Position numbers and translations under genes: made by a program. A DNA stretch of 64,000 nt from Solirubrobacterales bacterium 70-9. Its GTDB lineage: Bacteria > Pseudomonadota > Alphaproteobacteria > Acetobacterales > Acetobacteraceae. Positions 25,533 to 35,729 of this stretch are shown in pieces. The first letter of the stretch is position 1, and each line of letters begins with the position of its first letter. Below the pieces are notes generated by a model. That model was not told the DNA's origin and did not search any database. It saw only the letters and a program-made list of their open reading frames with translations. The stretch covers positions 1 through 64,000 of the forward strand of contig CAJCJG010000159.1 of the NCBI GenBank assembly GCA_903970625.1. The letters run 5' to 3'.

Positions 25533-26543
25533 ATGACTCGTTACATCCTGCGGCGGGCGGCGGAAATGCTGATCACGCTGCTGGTCGCGTCCTTTCTCGT
25601 CTTCGTCGTGACGGAATTTTCCCCGGGCAACGTGGCCCGCAAGACCCTCGGCGCGTTCGCATTGCAGGAGCAGGTGGATCTGCTCTACCAGAAACTGCAT
25701 CTCAACGATCCGCTGATGGTGCGCTACGTCCGCTGGGTCGGCGTGCTGACGGGCTTGCAGGCCGATCCGCTGCAAGACCCCGCACTGAAACTGGACTTCA
25801 AAGACCCGCGTGGCGACCGCTATTTCGGCAATTTCGGCTATTCGACGCTGTACAAAGCGCCGGTGAACGACGTGCTCTGGGATCGGCTCGGCAATACCGC
25901 CCTGCTCGCCGGACTGGCGTTCGCCTTCATCGTGCCGATTTCGCTGCTGTTGGGTGCGTTGGCCGGCATGAATGCGGGCAGCATTCTGGACCGGATTCTG
26001 TCCACCGTGTCGGTGGTGATGACATCGATTCCGGAGTTCGCGCTGGGCGTCATTCTGGTCGCCATCTTCGTCGTCTGGCTGCACATTCTGCCCGGCACCA
26101 GCCCGATGGACACACACTCGGGCTGGTCCATCGCGCAACAACTGGTTTTGCCGGTAGCGGTGCTGGCGATTTACGACGCGGGCTATGTCGCCCGGATCGT
26201 GCGCACGTCGATGGCCGAAGTGATGGCCAAACCTTATGTGCGCACGGCCGTGCTGAAGGGTTTGCCGCGCCATCGGGTGATCATAAGCCACGCCCTGCGC
26301 AACGCGCTGATTGCGCCGTTCACCGTGATCCTGCTGCAAATCAACTGGCTCATCGGCGGCGTGGTGGTGACGGAACTGGTATTCGCCTATCCCGGCTTCG
26401 GCAGAATGCTGCTGGACGCGTCGCTGTTCGGCGACGTGGCGCTGATCGAGGCAGCAACCTTGATCGCGCTGTTCGTTGCCACGACCACGCAACTGCTCAG
26501 CGACGTGGGCTATCGCGTCCTCGACCCACGGGCGCGGGGCTGA
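25533..26543 (+). CDS. ABC transporter permease, DppB type
   Basis: Inner-membrane permease of 336 residues. Helix 1 (ADMLITLLVASFLVFVV-like) is followed by the loop EFSPGNVARKTLGAF, then a long periplasmic insert with DPRGDRYFGNFGYST before helix 2. The EAA loop reads VRTAVLKGLPRHRVIISHAL. The stop and the next ATG share one base (TGATG), so translation is coupled. Confidence 0.9.
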   Translation: MTRYILRRAAEMLITLLVASFLVFVVTEFSPGNVARKTLGAFALQEQVDLLYQKLHLNDPLMVRYVRWVGVLTGLQADPLQDPALKLDFKDPRGDRYFGNFGYSTLYKAPVNDVLWDRLGNTALLAGLAFAFIVPISLLLGALAGMNAGSILDRILSTVSVVMTSIPEFALGVILVAIFVVWLHILPGTSPMDTHSGWSIAQQLVLPVAVLAIYDAGYVARIVRTSMAEVMAKPYVRTAVLKGLPRHRVIISHALRNALIAPFTVILLQINWLIGGVVVTELVFAYPGFGRMLLDASLFGDVALIEAATLIALFVATTTQLLSDVGYRVLDPRARG

Positions 26544-27406
26544 TGTCCGCCACCGTCGCCGCCGAGACCGCCGGCCGTGCGACACCGAGCCTGTGGCGGC
26601 GGCTGCCAAGTTCGCCGGTCGCGATGGTCGGCCTCGGCATCGTGGTGTTCTGGGTGGCCCTGGCGATAGCCGCGCCGGTGCTGCCGATGCCGCTGCCGAA
26701 CGCACAGGACTATAAGGCGATGGGGCATCCGTTCGGGTCCGCCGCCCATTGGCTCGGCGTCGATCCGCTGGGGCGCGATCTGCTGTCGCGCATCGTTTGG
26801 GGCGGCCGCACGGTGCTGGAAATCGCGCCGATCGCAGTCGTCATCGCCTACGCGGTCGGCTGCGCGATGGGCCTGCTGGCCGGCTACTACAAAGGGTGGG
26901 TGGACGCCGCAATCTCCCGCGCGTCCGACGTGATCCTGTCGTTTCCCGTCGTTGTACTTTACGTCATCCTGATCGCCAACATCGGACCGTCGCCCGTCAA
27001 CATCGTCGTTGCCGTGGTGCTGGCATCGGCACCCGGCATCGCGCGCATCGTACGCGGCCTGGTGCTGTCGCTGATGCCGCAAGAGTTCGTGGCTGCCGCC
27101 TATCTGCGTCGCGAGAGCGATCTGTTCGTGATGCTCGTCGAACTGCTGCCGAACTGTCGCGGCCCCCTGATCACGGATTTCTGCCTGCGGCTCGGCTACA
27201 CCACAATCACCATTGGCACGCTCGGCTTCCTCGGTCTTGGCCTGCCGCCGCCCAATCCGGATTGGGGCGGCATGGTGCGGGAGGCGACCTCGATGATCAC
27301 CGTGTTTCCGCATATGTCGCTTTACCCGACGATTGCGCTCGTAAGTCTGATTCTCGGATTCAATTTGCTGGCCGACGGAATCACCGAATTGTCACAGGCG
27401 GATTGA
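26543..27406 (+). CDS. ABC transporter permease, DppC type
   Basis: Second permease of the importer, 287 residues. A cytoplasmic N-terminal segment precedes helix 1 (MVGLGIVVFWVALAIAAPV). The family signature HWLGVDPLGRDLLSRIVWGG follows, then the EAA-like loop VAAAYLRRESDLFVMLVELL and GFLGLGLPPPNPDWGGMV. It starts on the last base of the DppB-type gene and ends 5 bp before the ATPase. Confidence 0.9.
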   Translation: MSATVAAETAGRATPSLWRRLPSSPVAMVGLGIVVFWVALAIAAPVLPMPLPNAQDYKAMGHPFGSAAHWLGVDPLGRDLLSRIVWGGRTVLEIAPIAVVIAYAVGCAMGLLAGYYKGWVDAAISRASDVILSFPVVVLYVILIANIGPSPVNIVVAVVLASAPGIARIVRGLVLSLMPQEFVAAAYLRRESDLFVMLVELLPNCRGPLITDFCLRLGYTTITIGTLGFLGLGLPPPNPDWGGMVREATSMITVFPHMSLYPTIALVSLILGFNLLADGITELSQAD

Positions 27407-27411
27407 CGGCG

Positions 27412-29427
27412 ATGTCGCTGCTGTCCATCCGCGATCTGCGCGTCGAATACACCACCGCGCGCGGTACGGTCGCAGCGATCCAGGATTTGTCGCTGGAGAT
27501 CGGGAAGGGCGAGAGTTTCGGCCTGGTCGGCGAATCCGGTTGCGGCAAATCGACGCTGATCATGGCGATCATGGGCTACATGGGCCGCAACGGGCGCGTG
27601 GCGAACGGGGAGATCCTGTTCGAGGGACAAAATCTTGTGCGCGCCACGGCGGCGGAGTTGCGCCGCGTGCGTGGCGGCCGCATCGCCATCGTCTATCAGG
27701 AACCGGCAACGGCGCTGAACCCGTCGATGACCATTGGCCGACAATTGATGGAGGTGCCGATCGCGCACGCCAATGCCAGCGCAGCGTCTGCCCGTGGGCA
27801 GGTGGCGCGGGTACTGGCGGACGTGCATCTGCCGGACCCGGACAGCGTGATGCGGCGCTATCCGCACCAACTGTCCGGCGGCCAGAAGCAGCGCGTTGTG
27901 ATCGCGATGGCGCTGCTGGCCAATCCCGCGCTGCTGCTGCTCGACGAACCCACCACCGGCCTCGACGTGACAGTCGAGGCCGCCGTGCTGGACCTGCTCA
28001 ACGAACTGCGCGAGAAATACGGCACGGCGCTGTTCTACATTTCGCACAATCTCGGCGTCATCGCCCAAGTCTGCGACCGCATCGCGGTGATGTACGCCGG
28101 CAGACTGGTGGAGGACGCACCCGCCGCCGAGATTTTCGCGACACCGCGCCATCCCTACACGCGCGGCCTGCTCGGTTCGTTGCCGCGCCCCGGCGCCAAC
28201 AAGCGGACACATCCGCTGGTCTCGATCCCCGGCGTCGTGCCGTCCGCAGGCCGCGCGCCGACATCGTGCGGATTTCTGACGCGATGCGCATTGGCGCAAC
28301 CGGGCTTGTGCGACGTGTCGCCGATATCGTTGGACGAGATTGCCACCGGGCATTTGGTGCGATGCCTGCGCTGGCAGGACGCGGCCGAACCCGTGGACCG
28401 GCCAACCGCCGCGCACCTTGTCTTGGCGGATAGCGACGTTGTCGTGCAGGCGCGCGACATGACAAGAGAATTTCACGTTGGCAGGCGGCGCCTGCTCGCC
28501 AACGACCGGCTCACGCTTGCCGCCAAGCGTGGGCATGTGCTTGCGATTGTCGGTGAGTCAGGCTCCGGAAAATCCACGTTCGCGAAGGTGCTGGCGGGGC
28601 TGGACGTTGCCACAGGCGGCACACTGCATGTGCTGGGCGACGACGTGGCAACGCGGCCCGTCCGCAAGCGCGGCGCGGAGAAAGTCGTAGCCGTCCAAAT
28701 GGTGTTCCAGAACCCTGACGGTACGTTGAACCCGTCCCATCCCGTCGGATATCCGCTGACACGCGCGCTGCGCAAATTTGGCATCGCGACGGATCGCAAG
28801 ACGATCGACGCACGTGTGGCGGCGTTGTTCGAAATGGTGCGGCTGCCGCCTTCGCTACGCCACGCGCTGCCGCGCCAGTTGTCCGGCGGGCAGAAGCAGC
28901 GCATCGCCATCGCGCGGGCTTTCGCCGGCAACCCAGAAATTCTGGTGGCGGACGAGCCCGTTTCTGCGCTCGACGTATCGGTGCAGGCGGCTGTGATCAA
29001 TCTTCTGCTCCATATCCAGGCGGAACAACGGACGACCCTGGTGTTCATCAGCCACGACCTGGGGCTGGTGCGCTATCTCGCCGACGAAGTGGTGGTCATG
29101 TATCTCGGCCAGGTGATGGAAAGCGGCCCGGTGGCCGCGCTGTTCGACCCGCCCTATCACCCCTACACGGAGGCGCTGCTGTCCGCCGTACCCGTGCCGG
29201 ACCCTATGATCCGCACGGCGCGCATTCGCCTCGAAGGCGAGATTCCGAGTCCGCTGAATGTCACGCCTGGATGCCGCTTCGCGACGCGCTGCCCGCGCAA
29301 ACTTGGCCCGGTGTGCGACGACACGCCGCCGCCCGTGCGCGACGCTGGCCACGACCACCTCATCCACTGCCACATTCCGCTGGAGCGGTTGCGTCAGACC
29401 GAACCCGTGTTTCGCCATGCCTCCTGA
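27412..29427 (+). CDS. Fused double ABC ATPase (DppD-DppF type)
   Basis: One chain of 671 residues carries both ATPases of the importer. The first domain has GESGCGKS, LSGGQKQR and LLLLDEPTTGLDVT; the second, from about residue 345, has GESGSGKS, LSGGQKQR and ILVADEPVSALDVS. Each half ends in an oligopeptide-type tail with cysteines (CGFLTRC and CRFATRCPRKLGPVC). Fusion guarantees a 1:1 pair and is a known variant in peptide and glutathione-type importers. The ATG at 27412 is preferred; the 3' end overlaps the putA start by 11 bp. Confidence 0.92.
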   Translation: MSLLSIRDLRVEYTTARGTVAAIQDLSLEIGKGESFGLVGESGCGKSTLIMAIMGYMGRNGRVANGEILFEGQNLVRATAAELRRVRGGRIAIVYQEPATALNPSMTIGRQLMEVPIAHANASAASARGQVARVLADVHLPDPDSVMRRYPHQLSGGQKQRVVIAMALLANPALLLLDEPTTGLDVTVEAAVLDLLNELREKYGTALFYISHNLGVIAQVCDRIAVMYAGRLVEDAPAAEIFATPRHPYTRGLLGSLPRPGANKRTHPLVSIPGVVPSAGRAPTSCGFLTRCALAQPGLCDVSPISLDEIATGHLVRCLRWQDAAEPVDRPTAAHLVLADSDVVVQARDMTREFHVGRRRLLANDRLTLAAKRGHVLAIVGESGSGKSTFAKVLAGLDVATGGTLHVLGDDVATRPVRKRGAEKVVAVQMVFQNPDGTLNPSHPVGYPLTRALRKFGIATDRKTIDARVAALFEMVRLPPSLRHALPRQLSGGQKQRIAIARAFAGNPEILVADEPVSALDVSVQAAVINLLLHIQAEQRTTLVFISHDLGLVRYLADEVVVMYLGQVMESGPVAALFDPPYHPYTEALLSAVPVPDPMIRTARIRLEGEIPSPLNVTPGCRFATRCPRKLGPVCDDTPPPVRDAGHDHLIHCHIPLERLRQTEPVFRHAS

Positions 29428-32400
29428 AGCACCGCAGCCGTTCGCCGCCTTCGCAAGGTCGGTGCAGACGCAAAGCGCGCTACGCGCCGCCATCACCGCA
29501 GCCTATCGCCGGCCGGAGGAGGAATGCCTGCCCCCGTTGCTCGCCGCCGCCCGCCAATCGGCCGACAGTGCGGCGCGTACGAAGGCGCTGGCCACACGGC
29601 TCGTGGAGTCGCTCCGCGCCAAGCCGCGCGGCGGTATCGTCGAGGGCGTGATCCAGGAATTCGCGCTGTCGAGCCAAGAAGGCGTGGCGCTCATGTGTCT
29701 CGCGGAGGCCTTGCTGCGCATCCCCGATAATGCCACGCGCGACGCGCTGATCCGCGACAAAATCAGCCTCGGCGACTGGCAATCACATGTGGGCCACAGC
29801 CCGTCGCTGTTCGTCAATGCCGCAGCGTGGGGATTGATGATCACGGGAAAGCTCGTGGCCACCAGCAACGAAACTGGTTTGACGCAAGCGCTGACGCGCA
29901 TGATCGGGCGCGGCGGCGAGCCGTTGATCCGCAAGGGCGTGGATATGGCGATGCGGCTGATGGGCGAACAATTCGTCTGCGGCCAGACCATCGCGGAGGC
30001 GCTTTCTCATAGTCGGAGACTGGAGGCGCGCGGGTTCCTCTATTCCTACGATATGCTGGGCGAAGCGGCGACGACGGCGGCTGACGCCGCGCGCTATTTC
30101 GCCGCCTACGAACAGGCAATTCATGCCATTGGCGCGGCGGCAGCGCGGCGTGGCATCTACGAAGGCCCAGGAATCTCAATCAAACTCTCGGCCTTGCATC
30201 CGCGTTATTCGCGAGCGCAGATGCAGCGCGTGACGGGCGAATTGCTGCCACGCCTCCTTGCGCTCGCCACTCTCGCGCGCCAGTACGACATTGGCCTGAA
30301 CATCGACGCGGAAGAAGCGGACAGGCTGGAGATTTCGCTCGATCTGCTCGAAGCCGTATGCTTCGCGCCGGACCTGGCCGGCTGGAACGGCGTGGGTTTC
30401 GTCGTGCAAGCGTATCAGAAGCGGGCACCGTACGCGATCGACTTCCTGATCGACCTTGCACGCCGTAGCCATCGGCGCCTGATGGTGCGCCTTGTCAAAG
30501 GCGCATACTGGGACAGCGAGCTGAAGCGGGCGCAGGTGGACGGGTTGGAAGGGTTTCCCGTCTTCACACGCAAGGTTCATACGGACGTGTCCTATCTCGC
30601 CTGCGCGCGCAGGCTGCTCGACGCGCCGGACGCCGTGTTCCCGCAGTTCGCCACCCACAACGCCATCACGCTGGCCGCCATCGTCGAGATGGCCGGTGCC
30701 AACTTCTATGTCGGGCAGTATGAATTTCAATGCCTGCACGGCATGGGCGAATCGCTGTACGAGGAGGTCGTCGGCCGCGACAAGCTGGATCGCCCGTGTC
30801 GCATCTACGCGCCGGTGGGCACGCACGAGACGCTGCTGGCCTATCTGGTGCGACGACTGCTGGAGAACGGCGCGAACACGTCGTTTGTCAACCGCATCGC
30901 GGACCCGAAAATTCCGGTCGCGACCCTGGTGGCGGATCCGGTGATGGAGGCATCGACGATCGAGCCGCCGGGGGCATCGCATCCCAAGCTCGCCCTGCCG
31001 GGCGACATGTTTGGCGATGCACGCAAGAACTCGGTGGGCATAGACTTCAGCAATGAGCAACGCCTGGCGTCGCTGTCGGCCGCGCTGCTGTCGGGCGCGA
31101 ACGATGTCTGGCGGGCGGGCGGTATGGCTGAGTCGTCGCTCGCGGTGCGTAACCCAGCGGATCTGCGCGACATCGTCGATTACGTGACGGAGGCAAGTTC
31201 TGCCGATGTGGACGCAGCCCTGGCGGCTGCTGCCAACGACAATCTCTGGCCGGCCACACCGCCCGCTGACCGCGCCGCCATTCTCCTGCGCGCCGCGAAC
31301 TTGCTGGAGGCAGCGGGCCCGCGCCTGATGGGCCTGATCGTACGCGAAGCCGGCAAGACGCTGCCCAACGCGCTCGGCGAAATCCGCGAGGCAGTCGATT
31401 TCCTGCGCTACTACGCGACGCAGGCGCGCGATACGCTGACGGCGGACATGCATCGGCCGCTCGGCCCGGTGGCGTGCATCAGCCCATGGAATTTCCCGCT
31501 GGCGATCTTCACGGGACAGATCGCGGCAGCGCTTGCGACCGGCAACGCGGTGCTGGCCAAGCCTGCCGAGGAGACGCCGCTGATTGCAGCGCAGGCCGTG
31601 CAATTGCTGCACGAAGCCGGCGTGCCGCCATCGGCGCTGCATCTGGTGCCGGGCGACGGGCGCGTCGGCGCACAATTGGTCGCCGACGCGCGCGTGCGCG
31701 GCGTGATGTTCACCGGCTCGACCGATGTGGCGAAGCTCATCGCGCGGACGCTCGCAGATCGCCTCGGTCCCGAAGGGCGGCCAATTCCGCTGATCGCGGA
31801 AACCGGCGGCCAGAACGCGTTGATCGTCGATTCGTCCGCGTTGCCCGAGCAAGTCGTGGCGGACGTTTTGGCCTCGGCGTTCGATAGCGCGGGTCAACGC
31901 TGTTCGGCGCTGCGGATCCTGTGCGTGCAGGAGGACGCGGCGGATCGCGTGCGCGCGATGGTGCTGGGCGCGATGCAGGAACTGAGCGTCGGCAATCCGG
32001 ATCGTCTGTCCGTCGATGTCGGCCCGGTCATCACGGCCGAGGCGCAATCCGGAATCCTCGCGCATATCGAGGCCATGCGGCGCGCCGGTCACACCGTCCA
32101 TCAATTGCCGCTGCCGCCCGAATGCGGCTACGGCACGTTCGTGCCACCCACCATCATCGAGATCGGCTCCGTCGCGGAATTGTCGCGCGAGGTGTTTGGC
32201 CCCGTGCTGCACCTGCTGCGCTATCGGCGCGACAACCTCGATGCGCTGCTCGCCGAGATCAACGCCACGGGCTACGGGCTGACATTCGGCGTTCACTCGC
32301 GCATCGACGAGACCATCGGGCGTCTCGCCGAGACAAGTCATGCCGGCAATATCTACGTCAATCGCAACCTGATCGGCGCGGTCGTCGGCGTGCAGCCGTT

Positions 32401-33031
32401 CGGGGGACATGGATTGTCCGGCACCGGCCCGAAGGCGGGCGGCCCGCTGTATTTGCGTCGCCTGGTGGCCGCGCGTTCCGCCACACCGCCGATCGCTGGG
32501 CGTGCGACGAGCGAGGCGCTCGCGCCGGCGCGCGCGTGGGCCGACTTCCTTGCGACGCAGGGCCAAGCCGACGCCGCTGCGCGATGCCGCCGGTTCCTGG
32601 AGCACAGCCTGCTCCGCGTGTCGATGGATCTGCCGGGGCCGGTGGGCGAGCGGAACGTCTATTCGATGGAGCCGCGTGGCGCTGTGTTGTGTGTGGCCGA
32701 CAACGTCAGTGCAATATGCGTGCAAGTCGGCGCAGCGTTGGCCACCGGCAACCGCCCCATCGTGTTGCAGCCGAACGACGCGGACGAATTTTTTGCCGAC
32801 CTTCCCGCGAGCGTCCAGGTGATCCACGACCCGTCTGGGGTCAGCTTCGAGGCGGTCATCTACAACGGCGACAGCCTTGCGACGTTTGCCAAGACAATTG
32901 CGGCGGGGGACGGCCCGCTGATCCCGATTTTTCTCGCGGACGATCCGTTGGAATGGCTGCTGCAAGAGCGTGTCGTCAGCACCAACACCACGGCCGCCGG
33001 CGGCAATGCCAGCCTGATGACCATCGGATAG
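29417..33031 (+). CDS. putA: Bifunctional proline dehydrogenase / glutamate-semialdehyde dehydrogenase
   Basis: A protein of 1204 residues that converts proline to glutamate: FAD proline dehydrogenase, then NAD-dependent aldehyde dehydrogenase, with substrate channelling. The PRODH barrel shows [16 protein letters not shown] near residue 357. The ALDH half has GSTDVAKL, Glu795 in ETGGQNA and catalytic Cys829 in GQRCSALR. There is no N-terminal ribbon-helix-helix domain, so it is not a self-regulating repressor. With its C-terminal extra domain (about 1000-1204) it fits the type B PutA seen in rhizobia. It overlaps the transporter ATPase gene by 11 bp, which directly ties the importer to proline breakdown. 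Confidence 0.95.
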   Translation: MPPEAPQPFAAFARSVQTQSALRAAITAAYRRPEEECLPPLLAAARQSADSAARTKALATRLVESLRAKPRGGIVEGVIQEFALSSQEGVALMCLAEALLRIPDNATRDALIRDKISLGDWQSHVGHSPSLFVNAAAWGLMITGKLVATSNETGLTQALTRMIGRGGEPLIRKGVDMAMRLMGEQFVCGQTIAEALSHSRRLEARGFLYSYDMLGEAATTAADAARYFAAYEQAIHAIGAAAARRGIYEGPGISIKLSALHPRYSRAQMQRVTGELLPRLLALATLARQYDIGLNIDAEEADRLEISLDLLEAVCFAPDLAGWNGVGFVVQAYQKRAPYAIDFLIDLARRSHRRLMVRLVKGAYWDSELKRAQVDGLEGFPVFTRKVHTDVSYLACARRLLDAPDAVFPQFATHNAITLAAIVEMAGANFYVGQYEFQCLHGMGESLYEEVVGRDKLDRPCRIYAPVGTHETLLAYLVRRLLENGANTSFVNRIADPKIPVATLVADPVMEASTIEPPGASHPKLALPGDMFGDARKNSVGIDFSNEQRLASLSAALLSGANDVWRAGGMAESSLAVRNPADLRDIVDYVTEASSADVDAALAAAANDNLWPATPPADRAAILLRAANLLEAAGPRLMGLIVREAGKTLPNALGEIREAVDFLRYYATQARDTLTADMHRPLGPVACISPWNFPLAIFTGQIAAALATGNAVLAKPAEETPLIAAQAVQLLHEAGVPPSALHLVPGDGRVGAQLVADARVRGVMFTGSTDVAKLIARTLADRLGPEGRPIPLIAETGGQNALIVDSSALPEQVVADVLASAFDSAGQRCSALRILCVQEDAADRVRAMVLGAMQELSVGNPDRLSVDVGPVITAEAQSGILAHIEAMRRAGHTVHQLPLPPECGYGTFVPPTIIEIGSVAELSREVFGPVLHLLRYRRDNLDALLAEINATGYGLTFGVHSRIDETIGRLAETSHAGNIYVNRNLIGAVVGVQPFGGHGLSGTGPKAGGPLYLRRLVAARSATPPIAGRATSEALAPARAWADFLATQGQADAAARCRRFLEHSLLRVSMDLPGPVGERNVYSMEPRGAVLCVADNVSAICVQVGAALATGNRPIVLQPNDADEFFADLPASVQVIHDPSGVSFEAVIYNGDSLATFAKTIAAGDGPLIPIFLADDPLEWLLQERVVSTNTTAAGGNASLMTIG

Positions 33032-33049
33032 ACGCAGGAGATATCGCGG

Positions 33050-34294
33050 ATGCACGTTCTGGTTCTCGGCGGCGGCGTGATCGGCATAACCACCGCCTAC
33101 GAACTCTTGCAGGACGGTCACGAGGTTACGCTCGTGGAGCGCGAAGCGGACGTTGCGTTGGGCACCAGCTTCGCCAATGCGGGCATGGTGGCGCCTGGAC
33201 ATGCGTTTGCCTGGGCTTCGCCGCGCGCGCCGAAAGTACTGCTGCGGTCGCTGTGGCGCGACGACCAGGCGCTACGCTTCCGTTTTCATGCTGATCCAGC
33301 CTTTTGGCGCTGGTCGCTGCGGTTCCTGCGCGAATGCACGGCCGAGCGCGCGCGCCTCAACACGCAGCGGAAACATAGGCTTTGTACTTACTCGCAGGGT
33401 GTGCTGAACGAGATTGTCGCGCAAACCGGCGTCGCGTTCGATCACAAGCAAACCGGCCTGCTGTATTTCCATCGCACGCAGGAAACGTTCGAGCGTGGCG
33501 TTCGCAACATGGCGATCCTGCGCGACATGGGACAAGCGCAACAAATCCTCTCGCGCGACGAGATCGCCAAACTCGATCCGGCGCTGGAACCGATGAAGGA
33601 CAAGATCGCCGGCGGCATCTTTTCGGAAACGGACGCGACCGGAGATTGCGCGATGTTCACGCGGGCGCTCGCCGGTGTCGTTCGGGCAAAGGGTGGTATG
33701 GTTCGTACCGGCACGACCGTCACCCGATTGGAGGCCGATGGCGCACGGCTGGTCGCGGTGCATACGGACAAAGGCAAACTGCAAGCGGATGCCTACGTGC
33801 TCGCGCTCGGCATCTGGAGTCCGAAGCTGCTGGGCAACCTCGACAAGTGGCTGCCGGTCTATCCGGTGAAAGGCTATTCGCTGACGCTGCCGATCGGTGG
33901 CAACAACATCGCGCCTACCGTGGGCGCCGTGGACGAGGACAATCTCATTGCCTATTCGCGCCTCGGCGACCGCCTGCGCGTGACGGCGACGGCGGATTTC
34001 GCCGGCTACAATGCCAGGCACCAACCTGGCGATTTTGCCGTGATGACGCGAAAAATGCAGGACATTCTGCCCGGTGGCGCCGACTACACGCGGCCGCAAT
34101 ACTGGGCAGGCCTGCGGCCGATGACGCCGGAGGGAACGCCTGTGATGGACACGGGGCGTTTGAAAAACCTGTTCTTCAACACCGGTCATGGTCATGTGGG
34201 CTGGACGATGTCCTGCGGTGCCGCGCGCGTCACCCGCGACCTGATCGCCGGCCGCGCACCAGCAATCCCTCTCGACGGCATGACGCTGCATTAG
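33050..34294 (+). CDS. dadA: D-amino acid dehydrogenase (DadA-like FAD oxidoreductase)
   Basis: FAD-dependent DAO-family enzyme of 414 residues that oxidises D-amino acids to 2-oxo acids and passes electrons to the respiratory chain. The dinucleotide fold is LVLGGGVIGITTAYEL at the N-terminus, followed by GTSFANAGMVAPGHAFAW, typical of DadA. The C-terminal GLRPMTPEGTPVMD and NTGHGHVGWTMSCGAA motifs close the flavin site. AGGAGA lies 9 nt before the ATG. Directly after putA, it suggests that D-proline or other D-amino acids feed the same route; D-hydroxyproline is an alternative substrate. Confidence 0.92.
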   Translation: MHVLVLGGGVIGITTAYELLQDGHEVTLVEREADVALGTSFANAGMVAPGHAFAWASPRAPKVLLRSLWRDDQALRFRFHADPAFWRWSLRFLRECTAERARLNTQRKHRLCTYSQGVLNEIVAQTGVAFDHKQTGLLYFHRTQETFERGVRNMAILRDMGQAQQILSRDEIAKLDPALEPMKDKIAGGIFSETDATGDCAMFTRALAGVVRAKGGMVRTGTTVTRLEADGARLVAVHTDKGKLQADAYVLALGIWSPKLLGNLDKWLPVYPVKGYSLTLPIGGNNIAPTVGAVDEDNLIAYSRLGDRLRVTATADFAGYNARHQPGDFAVMTRKMQDILPGGADYTRPQYWAGLRPMTPEGTPVMDTGRLKNLFFNTGHGHVGWTMSCGAARVTRDLIAGRAPAIPLDGMTLH

Positions 34295-34305
34295 GAGCCA
34301 CGCGC

Positions 34306-35076
34306 ATGAACGGAAGCGCCCACGACGCGACGAAGCAATTCCCGTTCACCGCAGACGCCGGCATCGGCGCCCGCGCCCGGATCGGATTGGTGGTGCTGGC
34401 GTCGGACCAGACCATCGAGCATGAATATCGCCTGATGTTGAACCTGCCCGGTGTCGCGGTGTACGAAAGCCGCATCTACAACGACAGCGACATCCGGCCG
34501 GACACGCTGCGCGCGATGGAGGGCGGCATCGCCGAGGCGACGCGGCTCATTCTGCCCGGCGAGCGCCTCGATGTTGTTGGCTTCGGCTGCACGTCGGCGA
34601 CGATGCTGCTCGGCGAGGCGACCATCGGCGCGCGGATTCGCGAGGTACGGCCCGGCATCCCCTTTACCACGCCCGTCACCGGCGCCTTCGCCGGCCTGCG
34701 GGCGTTCGGCGCGCACCGCATCGCGGTGCTGACGCCGTATTCCGACGAAGTGAACGCCGGTATTCGCAGCTATATCGAACAGCACGGCTTTATCGTGTCC
34801 GCGATGGGGTCTTTCAAGGAACGCGACGACCGGCTTGTGGCGCGGATTTCGCCGGACTCGATTGCCGAGGCGGCCGCGCAACTCGTTGCCGGCAGCGGGG
34901 CGGAAGCGTTGTTCGTCTCCTGCACCAGCCTGCGTCTTGCCGAGCGTGTCGCGGACCTGGAAGCACGCATCGGCGTGCCCGCCACGTCCAGCAATCACGC
35001 CATGGCCTGGCACAGCCTGCGTCTCGCCGGCGTAGCAGACGCACGGCCTGACTTCGGCAAGCTGTTCACGTTTTAG
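34306..35076 (+). CDS. Asp/Glu racemase or maleate isomerase-like protein
   Basis: Protein of 256 residues in the Asp/Glu racemase, arylmalonate decarboxylase and maleate isomerase superfamily. The two cysteines used by racemases and isomerases are present: Cys95 in VGFGCTSATM and Cys206 in LFVSCTSLRL. EutA of ectoine utilisation is another near relative. Placed straight after dadA with a good AGGAG site, it may racemise an amino acid or isomerise a dicarboxylate from the same pathway. The exact reaction is unknown. Its stop overlaps the convergent nicotinamidase stop by 4 bp. Confidence 0.82.
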   Translation: MNGSAHDATKQFPFTADAGIGARARIGLVVLASDQTIEHEYRLMLNLPGVAVYESRIYNDSDIRPDTLRAMEGGIAEATRLILPGERLDVVGFGCTSATMLLGEATIGARIREVRPGIPFTTPVTGAFAGLRAFGAHRIAVLTPYSDEVNAGIRSYIEQHGFIVSAMGSFKERDDRLVARISPDSIAEAAAQLVAGSGAEALFVSCTSLRLAERVADLEARIGVPATSSNHAMAWHSLRLAGVADARPDFGKLFTF

Positions 35077-35729
35077 CCGAGGTCCGCGCACCTCACGAAC
35101 CGCACGCCACGCTCGATCAGGCGGCCGCGGGACAGGTCCATCGTGGTGCGATTACCGGGGCCGGGCATGGCGACACCCCGGCTGGCATCCTCGATCATAT
35201 AGGTCTCGTAGCCGAGCGAGGCCGCGTCTTCGGCCGACCACGCCACGCAGAAATCGGCGGCGAGCCCGCACAGGAACACGCGCTTGAACCCTCGCGCCCG
35301 CAGCCACCCGTCGAGACCGGTCGGGGTCTTGCGGTCGTTCTCGAAAAACGCCGAATAGCTGTCGATGTGCTGGAACGTGCCCTTGCGTACGATCACGCCG
35401 ATACGCGCCTGCGCCAGACCGGGATGGAGGGCGGCACTGGCGCTTTCCTGTATCCCGTGATCGGGCCACAGCGTTTGCTGGCCATACGGCACGTCGATCA
35501 CGTCGTACGGCGCCCGCCCCGGATGTGACGAAGCGAAGGAAATATGGCCGGGAGCGTGCCAGTCCTGCGTCGCGAAGGCGTGCTGGAATGGCCCCGCCAG
35601 CAGCCGGTTGATCGGCGCCACAACGGCGTCGCCGTCCGCCACGGCGAGTTCGCCGCCGGGCATGAAGGTGGGCTGCACGTCGATGATGCCCAGGATGTCG
35701 GTTGCCGGGTCGATGGCGATGCGGGTCAT
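35073..35729 (-). CDS. pncA: Nicotinamidase / isochorismatase-like cysteine hydrolase
   Basis: Cysteine hydrolase of 218 residues predicted to convert nicotinamide to nicotinate for NAD salvage. The catalytic triad fits: Asp17 in IDVQPTF, Lys116 in VRKGTF and Cys161 in GLAADFCVAWS. The metal-site motif DWHAPGHISF (Asp56, His58, His62) separates nicotinamidases from other isochorismatase-fold enzymes. The ATG at 35729 follows AAAGGA and overlaps the endonuclease III stop by 4 bp, so the two genes form an operon. Confidence 0.88.
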   Translation of the reverse strand: MTRIAIDPATDILGIIDVQPTFMPGGELAVADGDAVVAPINRLLAGPFQHAFATQDWHAPGHISFASSHPGRAPYDVIDVPYGQQTLWPDHGIQESASAALHPGLAQARIGVIVRKGTFQHIDSYSAFFENDRKTPTGLDGWLRARGFKRVFLCGLAADFCVAWSAEDAASLGYETYMIEDASRGVAMPGPGNRTTMDLSRGRLIERGVRFVRCADLG

